The notes under the pieces were generated by a model, which was given only the letters and a program-made list of their open reading frames with translations, made no database searches and was not told the origin of the DNA. Both the position numbers and the translations under genes were made by a program. A stretch of DNA of 64,000 nucleotides from Heterocephalus glaber (Eukaryota > Chordata > Mammalia > Rodentia > Bathyergidae): contig NW_004624733.1 in assembly GCF_000247695.1 (NCBI RefSeq), positions 4,225,880 through 4,289,879 of the forward strand, given 5' to 3'. This document shows, piece after piece, positions 1-11,330 of the stretch. Positions within the stretch are counted from its first letter, which is position 1. Each line of letters opens with the position of its first letter.

Positions 1-700
1 GTCAAAGTCTTGCAATGCATGGATGGTATGCTGTTATGTGTCCCCCTCAGAAGAGCTTTCTAGCCAAGACAACTGCTCTGCTGAATTTTCTAACAGACAG
101 GGGTTATAATGTTTCCAGATCTAAGGCACAGCTTTGCAAACTTGAGGTAAAATATTTAGGCCTTATTATATCTACGGGAACCCAAAGACTGGGAGAAGAA
201 AGAATTAAACCAATTCTTTCCTTTCCACAGCCCAAGACTCTAAAACAGCCAAGGAGATTCCTAAATATTATAGGCTTTTGTTGCCTTTAGATACCAGGAT
301 ATAGTGAGATTGTGTGACCTCTTCAATCAGGTTATAAAAAAACTCCAAAAGACAGATACCCATATTTTAACCTGGGAACTTAGTTCCAAGACCACCTTTT
401 AGAAGCTCAAACAATTATTTTGAAGTCGCTCCCTACAGGACACCATCTCAGTTTGCATGTTAATAATAGGTAAAACATGGGTTGGGGAGTGTTTCTACAA
501 CATCAGGGAGCTGCTCAACAGCCTGTAGAGTATTTCAATCATAAATTAGATATTATAGATCCAGAGTAATGCATTAAAAGGGTAAGCCCTAAACAGTATA
601 GTTAGAACATTTTCATTCTCTTTCAAGAGGCAAAAAGCAGCCATTCTGGTTTGCTTATTGGTTTGATTTTTCTGCTTAGCAATGCAGTGGGAGTCAATCA
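1..700 (+). pseudogene. Class I ERV pol remnant (reverse transcriptase to RNase H border)
   Basis: An open stretch of 91 codons (15-290) reads like the C-terminal part of a gammaretrovirus-type reverse transcriptase (thumb/connection). It is closed by a stop. A second stretch at about 483-570, in another frame, continues with connection/RNase H-like sequence. Further stops and frame changes lie between and after them. The upstream part of the provirus is outside the window. Assignment to class I (ERV1) is by eye from overall protein resemblance. It is a dead fragment with no coding capacity, and probably belongs to the same insertion as the env-tail remnant and LTR downstream. Confidence 0.75.
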
Positions 701-3700
701 TAGCTTTTGTCTCTGGAGACATGTTTTGCTAAGGATCACAGATCCACTCTGGAAAAGCTCCTGATCTTAATTGTCCTTCTATACCTCAGATGGTTAAGAT
801 TTGGTTTTTGCGCCATACTTAAAGGCACTCTTCTGTCCCTTTTCCACTGCCCTGCTCCTGAGAAATAATGTGGTTTGATTCAAGGTACTTCCCTTTCTTG
901 TGGCTGCTGGATTTCAAGACAAAGCTTCCAGAATGGTGAATTTACCCTCCCTGGAATCCTTCCAGAGTAAAGCTGACTTTCATTTATCTCTGGGCCATAT
1001 AGAAAACTGATGTAGGTTTAGTCCTGAAACTCTCAAAAGATAAATGTAAAAGTTTTAGTCCAGATTTATCTTTCAGCCCTCAGGCAAAATTAGAGAATGG
1101 TAAGAACAGCTAAACTGGCTCTGGTCACTTCCTTGCATCTCTAGTTAGCTGCCACTGGAACTGGATGAGATAAAGTCTAAGGGACACCTTAGATTGGCCC
1201 CAGAACAAGAGGGATGGATGGGGATGCCTGTCCCTTTGTTTCTTTTCAAAATGAAAACACTGTCATAGGTAGACATCTGCAGCACTGCAGGTTGGAGCCT
1301 TGGCCGGACTTCTTGCCTCACTGCTTGGAATTCATTCTGAACTCCAAAGAGTGTCACCTAGTCTCTTCTACATGCAAACCTGGCCTGAGCAGACCCCACT
1401 GGAGATAGTTAAAATTATCTTTAACAGTCTGTCCCTTTAGAGGGAACAATTACATATGGCTATCAAATGACTGTGATTATCAAAGCAACAATGAGAAGCC
1501 TGTATAGCTGGGTATTCCAGTCAGATAAATCATCAGCATAGGGCCCATTTTAAAATGGTCTCTGCTTTCAGAGGTGTAGAAGATTTTTATTCCTTTTGAT
1601 TCTTATTACAAGAGATTTCTGTTAATTGATCTACAAAGTTCTGACTATTCTTTTTATAGTTATAAATCTAAAAATTATAAAAGTTATTATAATTCAACTT
1701 GGCCAAATACATCTGAGTGCACTCTGGTTTAGAAACAAGTTGTCTTATGTGCATGTCTGTCTGTCTCTTCAATTTGTTACAACACATACAGCTGTTTTGT
1801 TTGAGTTTTTTTCTTTTGGCATTTTGGATTTTTTAAGATATTTGCCTGTAACTCAAGTTGGCTTATAAATGTCACTAAAGACATGCTTCCCCCTAGGTTG
1901 CCAGATTATCCAAATAATGTCAACTGGTTTTCAAAAATAATGTATTAATTGTTATGATCTGGCTCTCATAGGTCATCTAAAAATTTGTTAAGATAATTAA
2001 ATAAAGACTCTTGGGCTTAGGTAAATTACAGGACAGGACTCCCCTTGGTAAATAAAGGAGTGGCTCCCTGGAAAATATTTATTCCAGCCTTTATTCACAA
2101 AGGGGACCCCAATAATTTCCATAGCCTTGTGGGAAATACATTGCTAAACATATCATTGTGATAGGTATACATTGGTCATGGGTTTTTTGTGTGAGAAAAC
2201 AATAAGGTTTTATTTAAAATGTTCTCAGTACAAAACAAAGTTAAATGACAACGGGTTTCATGTAACTGATATTCATTGTTATTTCATGGTGTATTAAATA
2301 TCATTCATGCCTTCTGGGTGTAGAGGTCTTCTAAGATATTGTTTATGGTAATGATCTTTTTGACTCAGGTATCTGCCTTTCTCTTACACTCCAGCTACTT
2401 GTGATAAGAGGTACATGGCAAGCCAGCATGAGAAAACCAGTCAAATAATAGTTCTGTTAAAAACTTATGTGATGTATGTTATATGTATCATCACACTTAG
2501 GGATGCTCAGTCACTAAACATTTGAAACAATGTCACACACTAAAATTAGAGGCTAGACATTATGAACTCTTAAGATAAATTTATAGACCAATATGTATGT
2601 TCTCTTTACATGGCATCCTACTGAAGGATAACAAATAAGAGTTTTCTTTATGTCATTTAATGTCTTATGATCAGATGAAGGTGTTTGACTGAAACACTAT
2701 TCTGTACTAAGATAGACATGTAAGTTACAAAGACAATGCCATCCTGATTTTCATGCTAAAATACTATGTGGCTCTTGATTTTGAGTTTCTCTATAATATA
2801 TAACTGTTGTCTGTTAACATTCTACAGGGATTCAACTACTAAAACAACCATGGTTGGTAAAAAATAACATCCCTCTGTGCTTTATACTTCAAAAATGCTT
2901 GATGTCTTAACTATTATAATAGTTAAGCTCACTGCTCCTACTAAAATACTTATGTCACTGATCTTCTCTTCTGTGTGTTCAACAACTAAAGTTTGGAGAC
3001 AAAAACTAGAAAGCTAACTGGGCTAAGAGGACAGCCAATATTTTGGTCCTGGCCCATCAAGATCAACAAAGATCCAGGACACAAAGGAACCTTTCCTACA
3101 GGATCCTACATCTTTTTTAAGTCATTCAACCTCCTGAGCAGGGAGATTGCTGGGCACCAGAGCACAAATGTATCATGTGCCAAAGGAAGGTCACCAAGAA
3201 AGAAAAATCTCCCATGCTTTCACTGAAAGAAACATGGTCAAGCAAGGCCATGACCCATTCTGGTGGCTGACACTGACAGAGGAGCTGAAAGGCTCTATTC
3301 ATGGTTCCAAAGTAATGGCTGAGGAGATTTAACTGACCTTAATAGATAGCAAGAGGTTCATACTGATTGACAGGTCTCACTTTAACTTGGTCTTAAACAC
3401 CCAGCAGAGAAGAATAACCAAAATAGGTATAAAAATAATGCCATAGTAATAAAGCTAGACATAAAAAGGGGCTCCAGTCACTGACCCCTTCTAGCAGTTT
3501 CTGGCTACACCAGTAGCTGACCACGGTTATGGATCATTGGGAAAAAATTATGGTAAAATCTATAAGAGCTCAGCTAGAGTTTTAAAGTTCTTAAATGAGA
3601 TTTGTTTTTCAAATTGTCTTATCTTCTTAAAGCTAAAACTAGAGAGACTTAGGACAAAGTATCAGACTTATACATATATAACCTTCATCAGTGAAAGAAG

Positions 3701-3777
3701 CTAAGAGCTAGCAGGTTAAAATCACTATTTCAATTTCTAAGTGTGACTTTCTTCCCAACCTGCCCTCTCATTCTAGT
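701..3777. other. Degenerate interval between pol and env remnants, no gene recognised
   Basis: This 3-kb interval should hold the rest of pol and most of env if the provirus is collinear, but no domain can be recognised. The parts at about 900-1420 and 3000-3560 are less AT-rich and look ERV-like in composition. The part at about 1430-2990 is AT-rich, stop-rich and may be a later insertion or very decayed sequence. Short open frames of 60-80 codons near 2993 and 3147 have no product I recognise. Confidence 0.4.
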
Positions 3778-3990
3778 GTGCTTATGCTTAGATTATACAT
3801 GCTCCAATTTCTTAAACATTTTGTTTGTTCTTGCCTAGAGGCTGCCAAACTCCAAGCAGTCATACAAATGGAACCAATGACAAAAGTGCTAGACTTCTTT
3901 TACCGGGATCCACCAGATCAACCTTGTAAAGAGCTCATAAGTGTTAAACTATATAATAGGACTTACATGTTGGATTCTAAAGTCCCCTAG
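3778..3990 (+). pseudogene. ERV env C-terminal tail remnant
   Basis: A 70-codon open stretch whose middle resembles the cytoplasmic-tail end of class I ERV transmembrane envelope proteins. A hydrophobic-looking segment precedes it. It lies about 320 bases upstream of the presumed polypurine tract, the expected place for the end of env. The surface subunit, fusion peptide and immunosuppressive region are not recognisable, so this is a fragment and not a working envelope gene. The resemblance is short and the call is moderate. Confidence 0.5.
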
Positions 3991-4302
3991 ACTTTCTTAT
4001 CCTCTCTGTAAGAGGCTATTACTAGTTCCTCCCAGTGGAAACCCTTGTTGGCTATATTCATAGCAATCCTGCTGACCTTATAATTTGGCCCATGTATTAA
4101 CTGTTTCTTTGGCTTTGTCTCCTCCAGACTCAAAGCTATATGGCTACTAAGATGACAATGCCTGGCACCTATGGAGGGCCATTAGATAGACTCTCTGTAG
4201 AGTAACTCTAACTGCTGATCACAACTGGGACCCTAGTCAGCCGCAAGTAGCCAAAATGGACATCGCCCTTTGCCCCCTCAGACCAGTTAGGGGTACTTCT
4301 TC

Positions 4303-4311
4303 AGAGGGGAG
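4303..4311 (+). other. Putative ERV polypurine tract
   Basis: A short purine run (AGAGGGGAG) immediately upstream of the inferred LTR start, where a retrovirus primes plus-strand DNA synthesis. The position relative to the env-tail remnant and the LTR supports the call. The run is short, so this is an inference from context. Confidence 0.45.
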
Positions 4312-4766
4312 ATTATTGCAGATAGGTAAGTTAATTAAATATCTTGTGTGCAGTTAGACAGGACCAGCCCTCCAGGACCCAACACAGCAAGGAGCTAACA
4401 TGGAGGACAGTCAAGACACATTCACTGAAGGCCAGAATTGTAAAAGGAGAGAAACTACACACCCTTGTGCTTCCCCTGGGGATAAATAGCAGTGATTGAT
4501 ATTCTAAATAGGTATCAATCACCTGGGTGGGGGGTCAAGGTCTTAACCCAGCCTCTCCAGGAAATATCCCTGACTCATCCTAACTAAAAATCCTTGTATG
4601 CTTGCTATGTGACTTGCTCCCCCATTTGAGCCCCATTTAATCAATATTACTTCTAGTCTTATTGGTTGGTCATGGTTTTGTCCCATCTCATGCCCACCTT
4701 ATAAATTTCTATTGGGTCTTATAGTTTTGTCTCACTTTGTACACTCTTTACCACATGGCTTTGCTG

Positions 4767-4773
4767 TATAAAA
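4767..4773 (+). promoter_or_regulatory. TATA box of the ERV LTR
   Basis: TATAAAA lies about 85-90 bases upstream of the AATAAA, the spacing expected in a gammaretroviral LTR. It would place the U3/R boundary near 4795. Current activity cannot be judged. Confidence 0.6.
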
Positions 4774-4855
4774 CATCTTTGAAACATGGAGTGGGTGTGC
4801 AACCCACTTTCTGGTCCCCCTTCTGTCTCTCTTAGACAGAAGCTTTCTTTCTCCC

Positions 4856-4861
4856 AATAAA
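4856..4861 (+). terminator. Polyadenylation signal of the ERV LTR
   Basis: AATAAA in the R region, followed 15 bases later by the A9 run that ends the element. Confidence 0.65.
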
Positions 4862-4894
4862 TTTTTCCTTCTCTTAAAAAAAAAGAAACTGGAA

Positions 4895-5049
4895 AATGCA
4901 CAGGCACCTCAGACTCCTCCAGAAGGAATGCAGCTCTTCCAACACTGCTCTTGTAGACTTTGACTTCCGAAACAATAAGGGAATAGATCTATAGTTTTAA
5001 TTCTCTACATTTCTGGTAAATTATTCTAGCTACAACAGAGAGCTAATGT
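4895..5049 (+). mobile_element. MLT1-type MaLR LTR fragment (3' end)
   Basis: Only the last 150 bases of an ERVL-MaLR LTR remain. The 'cctccagaaggaatgcag' block and the later part matching the conserved end of MLT1/MST LTRs are diverged but recognisable. It abuts the A-run of the preceding ERV, so that ERV may have landed inside an older MLT1. Confidence 0.6.
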
Positions 5050-5360
5050 AAATTTAGGAATAGTTATTGAGAGATTAAATTAGTTATTTAGCAATCAAGT
5101 TTAGAAATATTATTGCAAGAATAATGCATGAGAGAAATTAAAAGTGAACATCCTTTTCTTGTTTGCAATCTTACGGAGAAAGTTCTTGATATTTCATCAT
5201 TTTGTATGACATCTGAGGGAGGTTTCTTATATATGTCCTTCAGGCAAGTTTAGAAAATTCCTTTTTATCTCTACCTCATTCAGTCCTTTAGCTATGAATC
5301 ATTATCAAGTGATTTCTCTGCACCTATTAAGGAAATAACCTGGGTTGTCTCTTTTACATG

Positions 5361-5452
5361 TCTTTTTTTTTTTTTTTGGTACCAGAAATTGAACCCCGGA
5401 CCTTCCACTTGTGAGGCAGGCAGCGGAACCACTGAGCTAAATCCCCTGTCCC
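5361..5452 (-). mobile_element. ID-type SINE (tRNA-Ala derived)
   Basis: Read on the minus strand, the element has a tRNA-like head with an almost intact box A (TTAGCTCAGTGG), a box B-like GGTTCAAT, the GGTACC end typical of these copies, and an A-tail (T-run at 5362-5377 on the plus strand). The flanks carry a direct repeat, tacatgtcttttttt versus tacatgccttttttt (one mismatch), consistent with L1-mediated insertion. Confidence 0.85.
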
Positions 5453-5477
5453 TACATGCCTTTTTTTGATATAATAA

Positions 5478-5565
5478 TTTTTTTTTTTTTGGTACCAGGG
5501 ATCTAACTCATGTCTTTGCGCTTGAGCAGTAGGCAGCGAAACCATTGAGTGAAAGCCCTGGCCCT
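5478..5565 (-). mobile_element. ID-type SINE with target-site duplication
   Basis: A second minus-strand ID copy lies only 25 bases from the first. The A-tail is the T-run at 5478-5490, followed by GGTACC and the box B and box A remnants. The perfect 10-base duplication gatataataa stands at 5468-5477 and 5566-5575. Its box A is altered compared with the neighbouring copy. Confidence 0.88.
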
Positions 5566-5599
5566 GATATAATAAATCTTGTTGACAGATTTTAGAAGT

Positions 5600-6065
5600 G
5601 TATTGAGGATCAATTACCATTTAGTTATGATAATGTAGTTATGATGCAATTGTGATTTTTGTCATTTTGCTATTGTTTTTCCATAGAGTGTAGTTTAATT
5701 TTGCTAAGGCTTTGAGGAGACTTGCTGATATATTTGTAAAGGATGCTGGACTACATTTCTTTTAATTAATTATACCTTTATGTGGTTTTGATGTTAGGTT
5801 ATGCCAGCTTCAGTAAATAACCCAGACATTTTTTCTTTAATTTCTAAATTTATATATGTTTAATTTTTATTCTTAAATGTTTGGAGAATTTGTAACATAA
5901 ATTTCCCAGGATTTTCTTTGTGGAAATGATTTTGCCTGTGAATTAATTTTAATACAGACCTATTCAGGCTTCTATTTTTGTCTATGTAAATTTTGTTAAG
6001 TTGTAGTTTTCAGAGATTTGTTAATTTCATCTAAGTTATCAAATTTATTCCCATGAAGTTACCAG
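5600..6065 (-). mobile_element. Old L1 ORF2 fragment
   Basis: The plus strand shows the reverse complement of L1M-type ORF2 reverse-transcriptase-region sequence, including the recognisable 'gatgttaggttatgccagc' and 'tttcatctaagttatcaaat' blocks. Many indels make the reading frame unrecoverable. It probably resumes at about 6600 after an interruption. Confidence 0.65.
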
Positions 6066-6600
6066 GTAACAAATTCTTTTCATGATCATGATATTTTCAG
6101 TTGTTTTGGCATGATCATAGATTTCTGAGCAAAAATTGCTGTCAACCAGGATTTAAAGATGAAGGAAGAGCAAAACCAGCTTGGAAGCTGAGTTTTAGAC
6201 CTCCAGAGACGTTCACAGGTTTATTTTCCCTGTGCCATTTGTTTGTATTCAAAGAGTAATGAACCTAGGGACTTTCTCCTCCTTGCAGGACACATTTAAC
6301 ATTTAGAGCAAAGGGTCTTTCTGCCTCTCCAGAGAAGGGGGGATAGCTATTATACCAGGTGTAGTAGAAAAAGTACAAATTCACATTTTTTTGACTTTCT
6401 ATCCTGTGTTAAATGTTCCTCTCATACCTAACATGATCTATGTTCTCATTGCCTTGCTTCCTGTGGCAGAAGAAAATAATTTTTATTTTATTCAATCCAA
6501 ATCTTCATTTTGTTGGTTAGGATGAAATTAAATATAGATATAAAAACTTTGATGGTAATTCTTCATTATATTTCATTATTTTCATTTTCATGTCTATTGA
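6066..6600. other. Unclassified interruption in the old L1
   Basis: No reading frame or repeat family recognised. It separates two collinear-looking L1 parts and may be an old LTR or DNA-element insertion. Confidence 0.35.
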
Positions 6601-6900
6601 ATACACAGAATACTGATTCTTTAATTTTTTTAATTGATTGATTGCATTTTTTTTCTCTTTTCCCTCTTACAAATGTTGTTAGGGGTTTATCAATTTTGTC
6701 CATCCTTTCAAGTAACTAGATTTTAGGTTACTAATATTCTTTAAGACTGGCTGTGTTATAGTTTATGCATTTAATTTGCTCTTTTTTTAGTGTCTTTGTT
6801 GTGAACATAGATCACAGATTGTAATTTTTTTCCCTTGTCTACTCTAGGCATTTTGTCCATTCTTTTGAGTATTCACATGACTAGTTGCTGCATTCCTTTG
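6601..6900 (-). mobile_element. Old L1 ORF2 fragment, continuation
   Basis: Contains the minus-strand L1 block around 'gggtttatcaattttgtcc' followed by AT-rich ORF2-like sequence. It is strongly diverged and in the same orientation as the part ending near 6065. Confidence 0.6.
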
Positions 6901-8435
6901 GATCTTTCTGCCTTGAGGAACCCTTCCCTAAGTACCTGATTGTAAACCCCACCTAACACTATGTTTTCTTTTTTTCCTTTATTATTTGTTCTCAATTCTT
7001 ATTACTATATAAACAAATGAATTTGATGCTGGAGAAAGAAAAAGAGTGGAGGAAGGGGGGAAAAAGAAAGGAATTGAAATGTCTTATTATATATACCAAG
7101 TTCCTACCCCGAATATAATCATAATATACTGTGAACATGTACTATCAGAAGTTAAAAAAAACTCTTCTATTTAGTTCACTATCTATATTCTGTTTACCTA
7201 GTTTATTTTACTCATTTCTACATATGAATTTAAAGTTATAAAATACTTCTAGCACTGCATTATATTCATGACAGAAGTTTTCATATGCTGTTGGCATTTT
7301 TATTTACTTTCATTTTCCCATTAGCCTTAGATTTTTCCATTGGCACATGAGTTAATAGGCAGTATAGTATTTCACTTCCAATTATTTAGGGATTTTTCTT
7401 CATCTTCTTTTAATGTTGGGCATTTATAGCTTATTTCATAGCCCAGAAGATGGTACATCTTGGGAACTTTTCATATTCACTAAAACAATATGCATTTTGC
7501 AGGTGGTTACAGTGTTTCATTTATGGCAATTGGGTCAAAGTTGTTAACATTATTGTTCAGATTATGATATAATAATTCATTTTACCACAGTTTCTAAGGA
7601 TCAGAAAATTGGCATGGTTCAGAGTTCTATAAGGCTACAATTAGCATTTGAGCCAGAGTGCATTCACAGGTGAGTTTGGCTAGGTAACCGTCCACTCTCA
7701 TGAACATTCCGGTCATTGGTGGAGTTGGTTTACTTGTGTCCAGATGTCTGAACACTTCAGCATTTGCTGGCAGCTGTCTTCCACTAAGAGTCCACCTGCA
7801 GTTTCCCATGCTATGCTCTTCAAAGACCGATGACAATATGAATCCCTTTTCAATAAGGCCAGAAGGAAGGTATGGCTTGTCTGTGAGCAAGGTGGAATCT
7901 TAAACAACATAACATTAGTGCTGGCCGGATTATCATACACATTCCTGCCACTTACAAGCAAGTGGCAGGCTATGCTTACTGTCAGGGAGGCAATAATATT
8001 ACAATGTGAAAACCAGAGAAAGAAAATTTAGGTAAATTTAGCTTCCCTTGACTTTTTTTAGTCATTGTTCTAAGATTGGTTGTGCATTCTTAATTTATTA
8101 GAGCTCATTGTGGATCAAAATTATACCCTTCACATTTCATATTTTCCACTGCAGATTCAACAATTCAGTAACTTTACAGTGGCAGGATTCTGTTAACCAA
8201 TTGCCTTAACTTTTGTATCTTTACTTTATTATATCTTCATGTTTACAAATCTTACTTCATATTAATTTTGTTTTATAAATAATTTTATTTTAAGTTTTTA
8301 CTTCCTTGCATTTTCGAGAGCTTTTCATTTGTTCTGTATTGTATCCATGTTTCCAGTAGGCATCATTTCCTTTCCTCCTAAAGCACATCATTTAATAGTT
8401 CATGACTCACAGTTTTACTAGAAAGTAATTATCTC
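6901..8435. other. Unclassified AT-rich DNA
   Basis: No coding sequence recognised. The block at about 7620-7960 is less AT-rich, has overlapping open frames of 67-87 codons on both strands and looks like an old interspersed repeat, but I cannot name the family. The rest is AT-rich with no visible structure. Confidence 0.4.
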
Positions 8436-9335
8436 AGCTTTTAGTAATGTGAGAATGTCTTCATTTCACTAGTATTTTTGAAGTATATCTTTGATAAGTG
8501 TAGAATTCTCGGTTGGCAGGTTTTTACTCTTTCATCATTTTAAAGATGTTTAATTTACTTCAGAACTTCTTTATTTTATAGAGTCATTCATCATGCATGT
8601 TGTTCCTTTCTATGTACTCTTAAGTTTGGCATGCTTTTTTTTTGGCATTGGTTGCTTTGAAAATTTTTCTTTGCTATTTAGAAGTTTGACTGTGATGGAC
8701 CTAATTGAGGTTTTCTTTTTGTTTGTCTTATTTTTATTTCAATGACTTTCTTGGATCCAAGAGTCAAAATATTTTATTAAATTGGAAAATATTCATCATT
8801 TTTATTTCAAATTTTTTGGCATATTTTCATTTTTTGGATGAGTTTAACTACATGAATGTCACTGAAGTTGTAAGTCTGTGTGGCTTCATTTATTTTTCTT
8901 CAAATTTAATTCTTAGTTCTTTGGGTGTAGATATTTTTAGTAATCAGTCAAATGCACTGAGGATTTTTCTGCATTCTTACTGTGCAATAAGTGTTTCTTT
9001 TGTTTTGGTCAGTTACTGTGCTTTTATTTCTAGAATTGCAGTTTGTTTTCTTTTCTAATTTTCATTTTTTTCTGCTGAAATTACGTGTTCTTTTGTCCCT
9101 GATCAAACACTATTATTATACCGTACATTATTCTCATATCCAATATCTGAGAAATCTTGTGGTTAGTATATATTGTATTTTTTTCATGGATATGGTCACA
9201 TTTTATAATTTCTTTTACTATTTTTATTGTATACTGATCATGTGGGTAAAGAATTTTAAGAAATCTGGATTTTGTTATCTTCCTCTAAAGAATGTTGATT
9301 TTTATTTCACTGTTAACCCATTGAAAAGTGGAGCA
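8436..9335 (-). mobile_element. Old L1M segment (5' half, minus strand)
   Basis: Compared by eye with minus-strand L1M sequence, the order of blocks matches the ORF2 N-terminal/ORF1-proximal region: 'tttgaagtatatctttgat', then 'agaagtttgactgtgatgg' and further pyrimidine-rich AT sequence. Two open frames of about 117 codons on the plus strand here are antisense to L1 and are chance consequences of its T-rich strand. Confidence 0.55.
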
Positions 9336-9430
9336 CTTTGAGATTATTTTTACTTGATTATGTTTTGTTAAGTCAGATTTATGGCAAGCCCAGTGAGTAT
9401 TTTTTTCCCTCACCTTGGTAGACTTTAACC

Positions 9431-9510
9431 CAGTGGTGGCAAAGCCATGGCACATGTGTCACAGCGAGCTGTTGGAATCACTGAAAGCTCTAAAAGGTTT
9501 GTCATCACTG
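9431..9510. mobile_element. hAT-type MITE, 80 bp
   Basis: The element begins CAGTGGTGGCAAA and ends with the imperfect inverted complement of this (12 of the first 16 positions match). It is flanked by 8-base direct repeats, ctttaacc (9423-9430) and ccttaacc (9511-9518), the duplication length of hAT transposons. There is no coding capacity; it would have been moved by a transposase supplied elsewhere. The exact subfamily is not named. Confidence 0.8.
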
Positions 9511-9772
9511 CCTTAACCTCAGAGCCTTGACACTCTTCTGGGATCTTATCAAGCTTTGGATTTGAATTTTTTCCTGTCTTCTTCTGGCTAGTGTTAGATT
9601 GTTAGATTATGGACCAGACATACCAAGACATACCCTGGGAATCTGTACTCCATTTGCAAAGTTTAGACAGCAATTTGATTTCATAAATAAAATTTTATTG
9701 AAACAAAGTCTCAGCCATTTGTTTATATATTGTCTAATGCTAGTTTCATTCTAAGGAACAACACTGAAAACA

Positions 9773-9935
9773 TTTTTTTAAATTTAATTTTTGTTAGTAC
9801 ATATTTGCAGTATATAATGATTACATTTCCTGTGGGGAGTTTGTACATGTACATAACACATATTGATTCTTTTGTCTCCTTCCCATCTATTTTTCTGTCC
9901 CCTGCTCCCTCCAAATCTTGATCCCTTTTTCCACT
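9773..9935 (-). mobile_element. L1 3' UTR fragment
   Basis: Following a T-run, the plus strand shows the reverse complement of the same L1 3' UTR seen at 21426-21612, 31166-31613 and 61720-62035: a 'gttagtacat' block, a 'gggagtttgtac' block and a pyrimidine-rich block. It is more diverged than those copies. A purine-rich part at 9985-10015 on the other strand could be an inverted 5' piece, but I cannot show it. Confidence 0.6.
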
Positions 9936-10019
9936 TGAAAAGATTGGGCAAATCTTTGTCAATTGAGAAGGGCAACAAGACATGGGGGAGAGAGGAGACA
10001 AGGAAGGGAAGGGGATTTA

Positions 10020-10865
10020 AAAACCTGAAACAAACAATTTGAGAAATTATAATAGAGAATACAAAGCTTAAAATATTTACTTTCTTGGCTGTGGCTGAAA
10101 CCACTGCTCACCCTCTCCAAAGGCCATCTTCTTACTGCTCATGCAAAACACAGTGTTGCTTCACAGGGATCTTCAGATGGTTCAGGAAATATCTCTTCAG
10201 ACTACAATATCAAGGTGCACAGCACTATCAGTATCCCTGTTCTCTCAACTCTGAAGCACCTGCTCCTTGGCAGTTACTTAAAGAAAACCTTCATACAGGT
10301 GTCTGGGAATTGTGTCTGCTTAGCTCTGCCCTCTATAGTGTTATCCCTTTAACTCGACTCTGTCAGTTCATTCAGTGAGATCAGCATGCTTAGCTTGTTT
10401 CTGAGATCCTTGCCACCTGGTCAGGATGTTTCCCCAATCAAAGAGCGGAGGTTAGTATACATATTACTTTGTAAAATTTTCATTGCACAAGGAGTATAAT
10501 TTGTATGCTTTCTGGGTAGTTCCTGAAAACCACACATACACACACACATACATTTTAAGTTTCATTTCTGTTTATTGGAAGAAAGCAAATTCAAAATTGG
10601 CTATTTCTTAGCAGCCTAAAGTGGAATTCCCACCATTCATTCATATATTGTTAATTATGAAGATTATATATTCTCCAAATACTCCCTGCTAAACTTTTAC
10701 AATTATGTGACCAGCTATCTACTGGTTAATTATGTAATATCCCCTGTTGAGTTAGCCCAAATTTAAATCCCTTCATTCTCCATATTAGTAAGTACTATCA
10801 CCAATTTTCTACTTCCAAGAAAAATATATGACTATCAGTTTACAATTCAGCCTTTCACTCATCAT
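10020..10865. other. No gene or repeat recognised
   Basis: Contains one 97-codon open frame (10085-10378) with no recognisable domain, and a short CA-rich patch near 10535. I see nothing else. Confidence 0.4.
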
Positions 10866-11330
10866 TGTTGTGGGCAGAAAAATGGTTCCCTCAAGCCCAC
10901 AAGATGTCACATTCTGGTCCCTGCAACCTGTGAATACATTACCTTACACAGAAAGAGGGATTTTGAAGATGTGATTAAATTGAGGAATTTAAGATGGGAG
11001 GATTATCATATCAGACAGTAAGTTCCCTATGAAAAGGGAGCAGAGGACACAGATGAATGTTTTCAAAGATGCTGTGATTATAAATTGGAGATAGGGAAAG
11101 GAGCCATGAACCATGGAATACAGATGGTTTTTAGAAATGAGAAAGGCAGGAAAACAGATTCCCCAAGGGAACCACCACAAGAAACAGTCCTATTGTCATT
11201 TTGACTTTTCAGTTCAACGAAATTGACTTCAGACTTCTGATCTCCAGGATTGTAAGATAAAAAATGTGTACTATTTGAATCTACTAAATTTATAGTAATT
11301 TGTTATAGCAACAATGGGAAGCTCATATTA
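10866..11330 (+). mobile_element. MLT1-type MaLR solo LTR
   Basis: A near full-length LTR. It starts with the TGTTGTGGGCAG-type terminus and the 'tggttccctcaagcccac' block. It then has the 'gtgaatacattaccttac' and 'gattaaattgagg' segments and the 'tccaggattgtaagataa' block, and closes with 'gtaatttgttatagcaac'. This order is that of ERVL-MaLR MLT1 LTRs. No internal region adjoins it on either side. A clean 5-base duplication could not be identified. Confidence 0.8.

Larger units (their letters stand above)
4312..4884 (+). mobile_element. ERV1 LTR (U3-R) ending in an A-run
   Basis: The region downstream of the polypurine tract behaves as an LTR. It has a long U3-like part, a TATA box at 4767, a pyrimidine-rich R-like segment and an AATAAA at 4856. 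It then stops in nine A residues (4876-4884), 15 bases past the AATAAA, where mRNA cleavage would be expected. About ten bases further on an unrelated MLT1-type repeat begins, so no U5 is present. The U3 start is not sharply defined because a clear TG is missing at the polypurine tract. Confidence 0.65.

Noticed and set aside
7627..7961. Overlapping frames on both strands as a gene
   Set aside because: Looks like an old interspersed repeat; frames on both strands are incompatible with a single coding sequence and have no recognised product.
8705..9341. Two overlapping 117-codon frames rich in Phe, Leu and Ser, resembling membrane proteins
   Set aside because: They lie antisense to an old L1; hydrophobic codons come from the T-rich strand.
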